Shown here piece by piece: positions 62,346-64,000 of a stretch of 64,000 nt of DNA. This DNA comes from Aeromonas sobria (GTDB lineage Bacteria; Pseudomonadota; Gammaproteobacteria; Enterobacterales; Aeromonadaceae): NCBI RefSeq assembly GCF_000820145.1, contig NZ_CDBW01000018.1, positions 23,952-87,951 on the forward strand, in the 5' to 3' direction. The notes beneath the pieces are model-generated. The model did not search any database and had not been told where the DNA came from. It worked only from the letters and a program-made list of their open reading frames with translations. Position 1 is the first letter of the stretch. Each line of letters starts with the position of its first letter. Position numbers and translations under genes: made by a program.

Positions 62346-63962
62346 ATGAACAAGACTCTCATTGCCGGCATGGTAGCCGGACTTTTCGCCCTTCCCGCCG
62401 GGGCAGCAGAAGTGCCAGCCGGCACCAAGCTGTTACCCGATGCCCAGCAAACCTATGTCACCAATATCGGCAGCGAGCCGACCACCATCGACCCCCAACT
62501 GGTGGAAGAGAGTGCCGGCAGCGCCATCGTCAACGATCTGTTTGAAGGGCTCTATACCCTCGACGCCAACGGCAAGACCCTGCCCGCCGGCGCACTCAGT
62601 TACGAGCTGGATAGCACAGGCACCGTCTATACCTTCAAACTGAGGCCGGAAGCCAAGTGGTCTAACGGTGAACCGGTCACCGCCGCCGATTACGTCTACG
62701 GCTGGCAACGAGCCGCCGCCCCCAAAACCGCTTCCAACTATGCCTGGTTTATCGAATTGATGGGTATCACCAATGCCAGCGAGGTGATCCAGGGCAAGAA
62801 GAGCCCGGATACGCTGGGCGTCAAGGCACTGGATGCGCACACCCTGCAGGTGACCCTGAAAAATCCGGTCCCCTTCTTCCTGAAGACGCTGGCCCACTAC
62901 ACCACCTTCCCGGCGCCCAAGGCCACCATTGAAAAATTCGGCAAGGATTGGGTCAAACCGGGCAATATCGTCTCCAACGGCGCCTTTGTGCTCAAGGAGT
63001 GGACCCCCAACGAGCGACTGAGCGCCGAGCGCAATACCCACTACTGGGACAACCAGCACACCGTCCTGAACAAGGTGGTCTATCTGGAGATCGTCTCCGA
63101 AACCGCCGCCTACAACCGCTATCGCACCGGTGAGCTGCACTACACCACCTATCCGCTGGAGCAGTACAAGCACATCAAGAGCCAGAGCCCGCAAGATCTG
63201 GTCAGCGCCCCCATGCTCGCCACCTATTACTACGTGTTCAATGTGAACCGCAAACCGTTCGATGATCCGAAAGTACGCAAGGCACTCTCGCTGGCCCTTG
63301 ATCGAGAGACCATCACCGACAAGATCCTGGGGCAAGGGCAACTGCCCGCCTTCAGCCTGACCCCACCGAGTGTCGATGGCTTTGATCTGAAAAAACCGGC
63401 CAGCCAGCAGCAGAGCAAAGAGGCGCGGATCTCGCAGGCCAAAGCATTGCTGACCGAAGCGGGTTATGGCCCGGACAAACCGCTCACCGTCGATATCCTC
63501 TACAACACCAACGAGAGCCACAAGAAGATCGCGCTGGCCGTCTCCTCCATGTGGAAACACAACCTGGGAGTCACCGCCACCCTCAACAACATGGAGTGGA
63601 AGACCATGGTCTCCACCCTCAACGAGGGGGACTTCGGTGTCAGCCGCTACTCCTGGAACGGGGATTACAACGATGCCTCCACCTTCCTCGATATCCTGAC
63701 CTCCAGCAGCAGTGCCAACAGCGGCAAGTGGTTCAACAAGCAGTACGACGCCCTGCTGGCCAAGGCCCACGACGCGCAGGATGCTGCCGAGCGCAATCAG
63801 CTCTACCAGCAGGCGGAAGCATTGATCGAGGCCGAAGCCCCTATCGCGCCGCTCTACTTCTACGTCAAATCGCGACTGCTCAAGCCGTTCGTCAAGGGTT
63901 ACCCCTATCAGAACCCGCAAGACATCGTCTATAGCCGGGACCTCTATCTGGTCGCCCAGTAA
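62346..63962 (+). CDS. oppA: Oligopeptide ABC transporter, periplasmic binding protein
   Basis: A 538-residue exported binding protein of SBP family 5 (signal MNKTLIAGMVAGLFALPAGA, cleaved near AEVP). Family marks: TNIGSEPTTIDPQLVEES near the N terminus, AKWSNGEPVTAADYVYGWQR (about 102-121), and PAFSLTPPSVDGFD. It captures peptides for OppBCDF. The ATG at 62346 follows AAGGA; the upstream frame from 62256 is not supported. It ends 38 bases before the window edge, so oppBCDF probably follows outside. MppA is the alternative assignment. Confidence 0.9.
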   Translation: MNKTLIAGMVAGLFALPAGAAEVPAGTKLLPDAQQTYVTNIGSEPTTIDPQLVEESAGSAIVNDLFEGLYTLDANGKTLPAGALSYELDSTGTVYTFKLRPEAKWSNGEPVTAADYVYGWQRAAAPKTASNYAWFIELMGITNASEVIQGKKSPDTLGVKALDAHTLQVTLKNPVPFFLKTLAHYTTFPAPKATIEKFGKDWVKPGNIVSNGAFVLKEWTPNERLSAERNTHYWDNQHTVLNKVVYLEIVSETAAYNRYRTGELHYTTYPLEQYKHIKSQSPQDLVSAPMLATYYYVFNVNRKPFDDPKVRKALSLALDRETITDKILGQGQLPAFSLTPPSVDGFDLKKPASQQQSKEARISQAKALLTEAGYGPDKPLTVDILYNTNESHKKIALAVSSMWKHNLGVTATLNNMEWKTMVSTLNEGDFGVSRYSWNGDYNDASTFLDILTSSSSANSGKWFNKQYDALLAKAHDAQDAAERNQLYQQAEALIEAEAPIAPLYFYVKSRLLKPFVKGYPYQNPQDIVYSRDLYLVAQ

Positions 63963-64000
63963 CCTGTCGCGCACAGCCTGTGTCTAGTCCTGAAATAGGT

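Overview
The window reads as chromosomal DNA of an Aeromonas-like gammaproteobacterium. It is GC-rich, and gene content and order (tig-clpP-clpX-lon-hupB-ppiD, lolCDE-pilZ-mfd, liuABCDE-liuR, satP-mtfA, yjcH-actP) fit Aeromonadales. The species cannot be fixed from sequence reading alone. No rRNA, tRNA, intact insertion sequence or CRISPR array was seen. The one RNA gene is the 4.5S signal recognition particle RNA (ffs).

Region 1 (1-10083) is the end of an exopolysaccharide locus with its own control genes. On the minus strand the order is STAS protein, small lipoprotein, six-SLBB outer-membrane exporter, BY-kinase-like ATPase, RsbW/receiver/PP2C protein and GT4 glycosyltransferase, facing a sugar-1-phosphate transferase. 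Order and architecture resemble sypA-(B)-C-D-E of the Vibrio symbiosis polysaccharide locus. A sigma-54-type promoter lies in front of the STAS gene. A divergent pair, a periplasmic protein and a hybrid histidine kinase, may feed the control circuit.

Region 2 (10059-12533) is a decayed integration site behind ffs. It holds a tyrosine integrase with two frameshifts, a second integrase remnant, and between them an intact gene whose product appears to join a HEPN-like Rx4H motif to a C-terminal OST-HTH/LOTUS domain. This cargo gene is the best candidate in the window for an undescribed system.

Region 3 (12628-27749) holds a TSUP exporter, an arginine/ornithine antiporter and two divergent branched-chain amino acid catabolic operons. 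The minus operon (acyl-CoA dehydrogenase, enoyl-CoA hydratase, 3-hydroxyisobutyryl-CoA hydrolase, mmsB, SDR) fits valine/isobutyryl-CoA breakdown. The plus operon is the leucine/isovalerate pathway liuABCDE plus its MerR regulator liuR, with a palindromic operator before liuA. A diverged partial duplicate of the start of liuD forms a 38-codon ORF coupled by ATGA overlaps to liuC and liuD.

Region 4 (27786-41225) holds a solute-binding protein, a DUF748 protein, acetate permease satP, mtfA, a GNAT, a sodium/alanine symporter, a crotonase with a FadR-like operator, and the DUF294/DnaQ/DUF485/actP acetate block.

Region 5 (41392-64000) is housekeeping: ABC-F ybiT, ppiD, hupB, lon (heat-shock promoter visible), clpX, clpP, tig, yccF, yfbR, lolEDC, a PilZ protein, mfd, fbp, and an oppA-type binding protein that probably starts an operon running past the window end.
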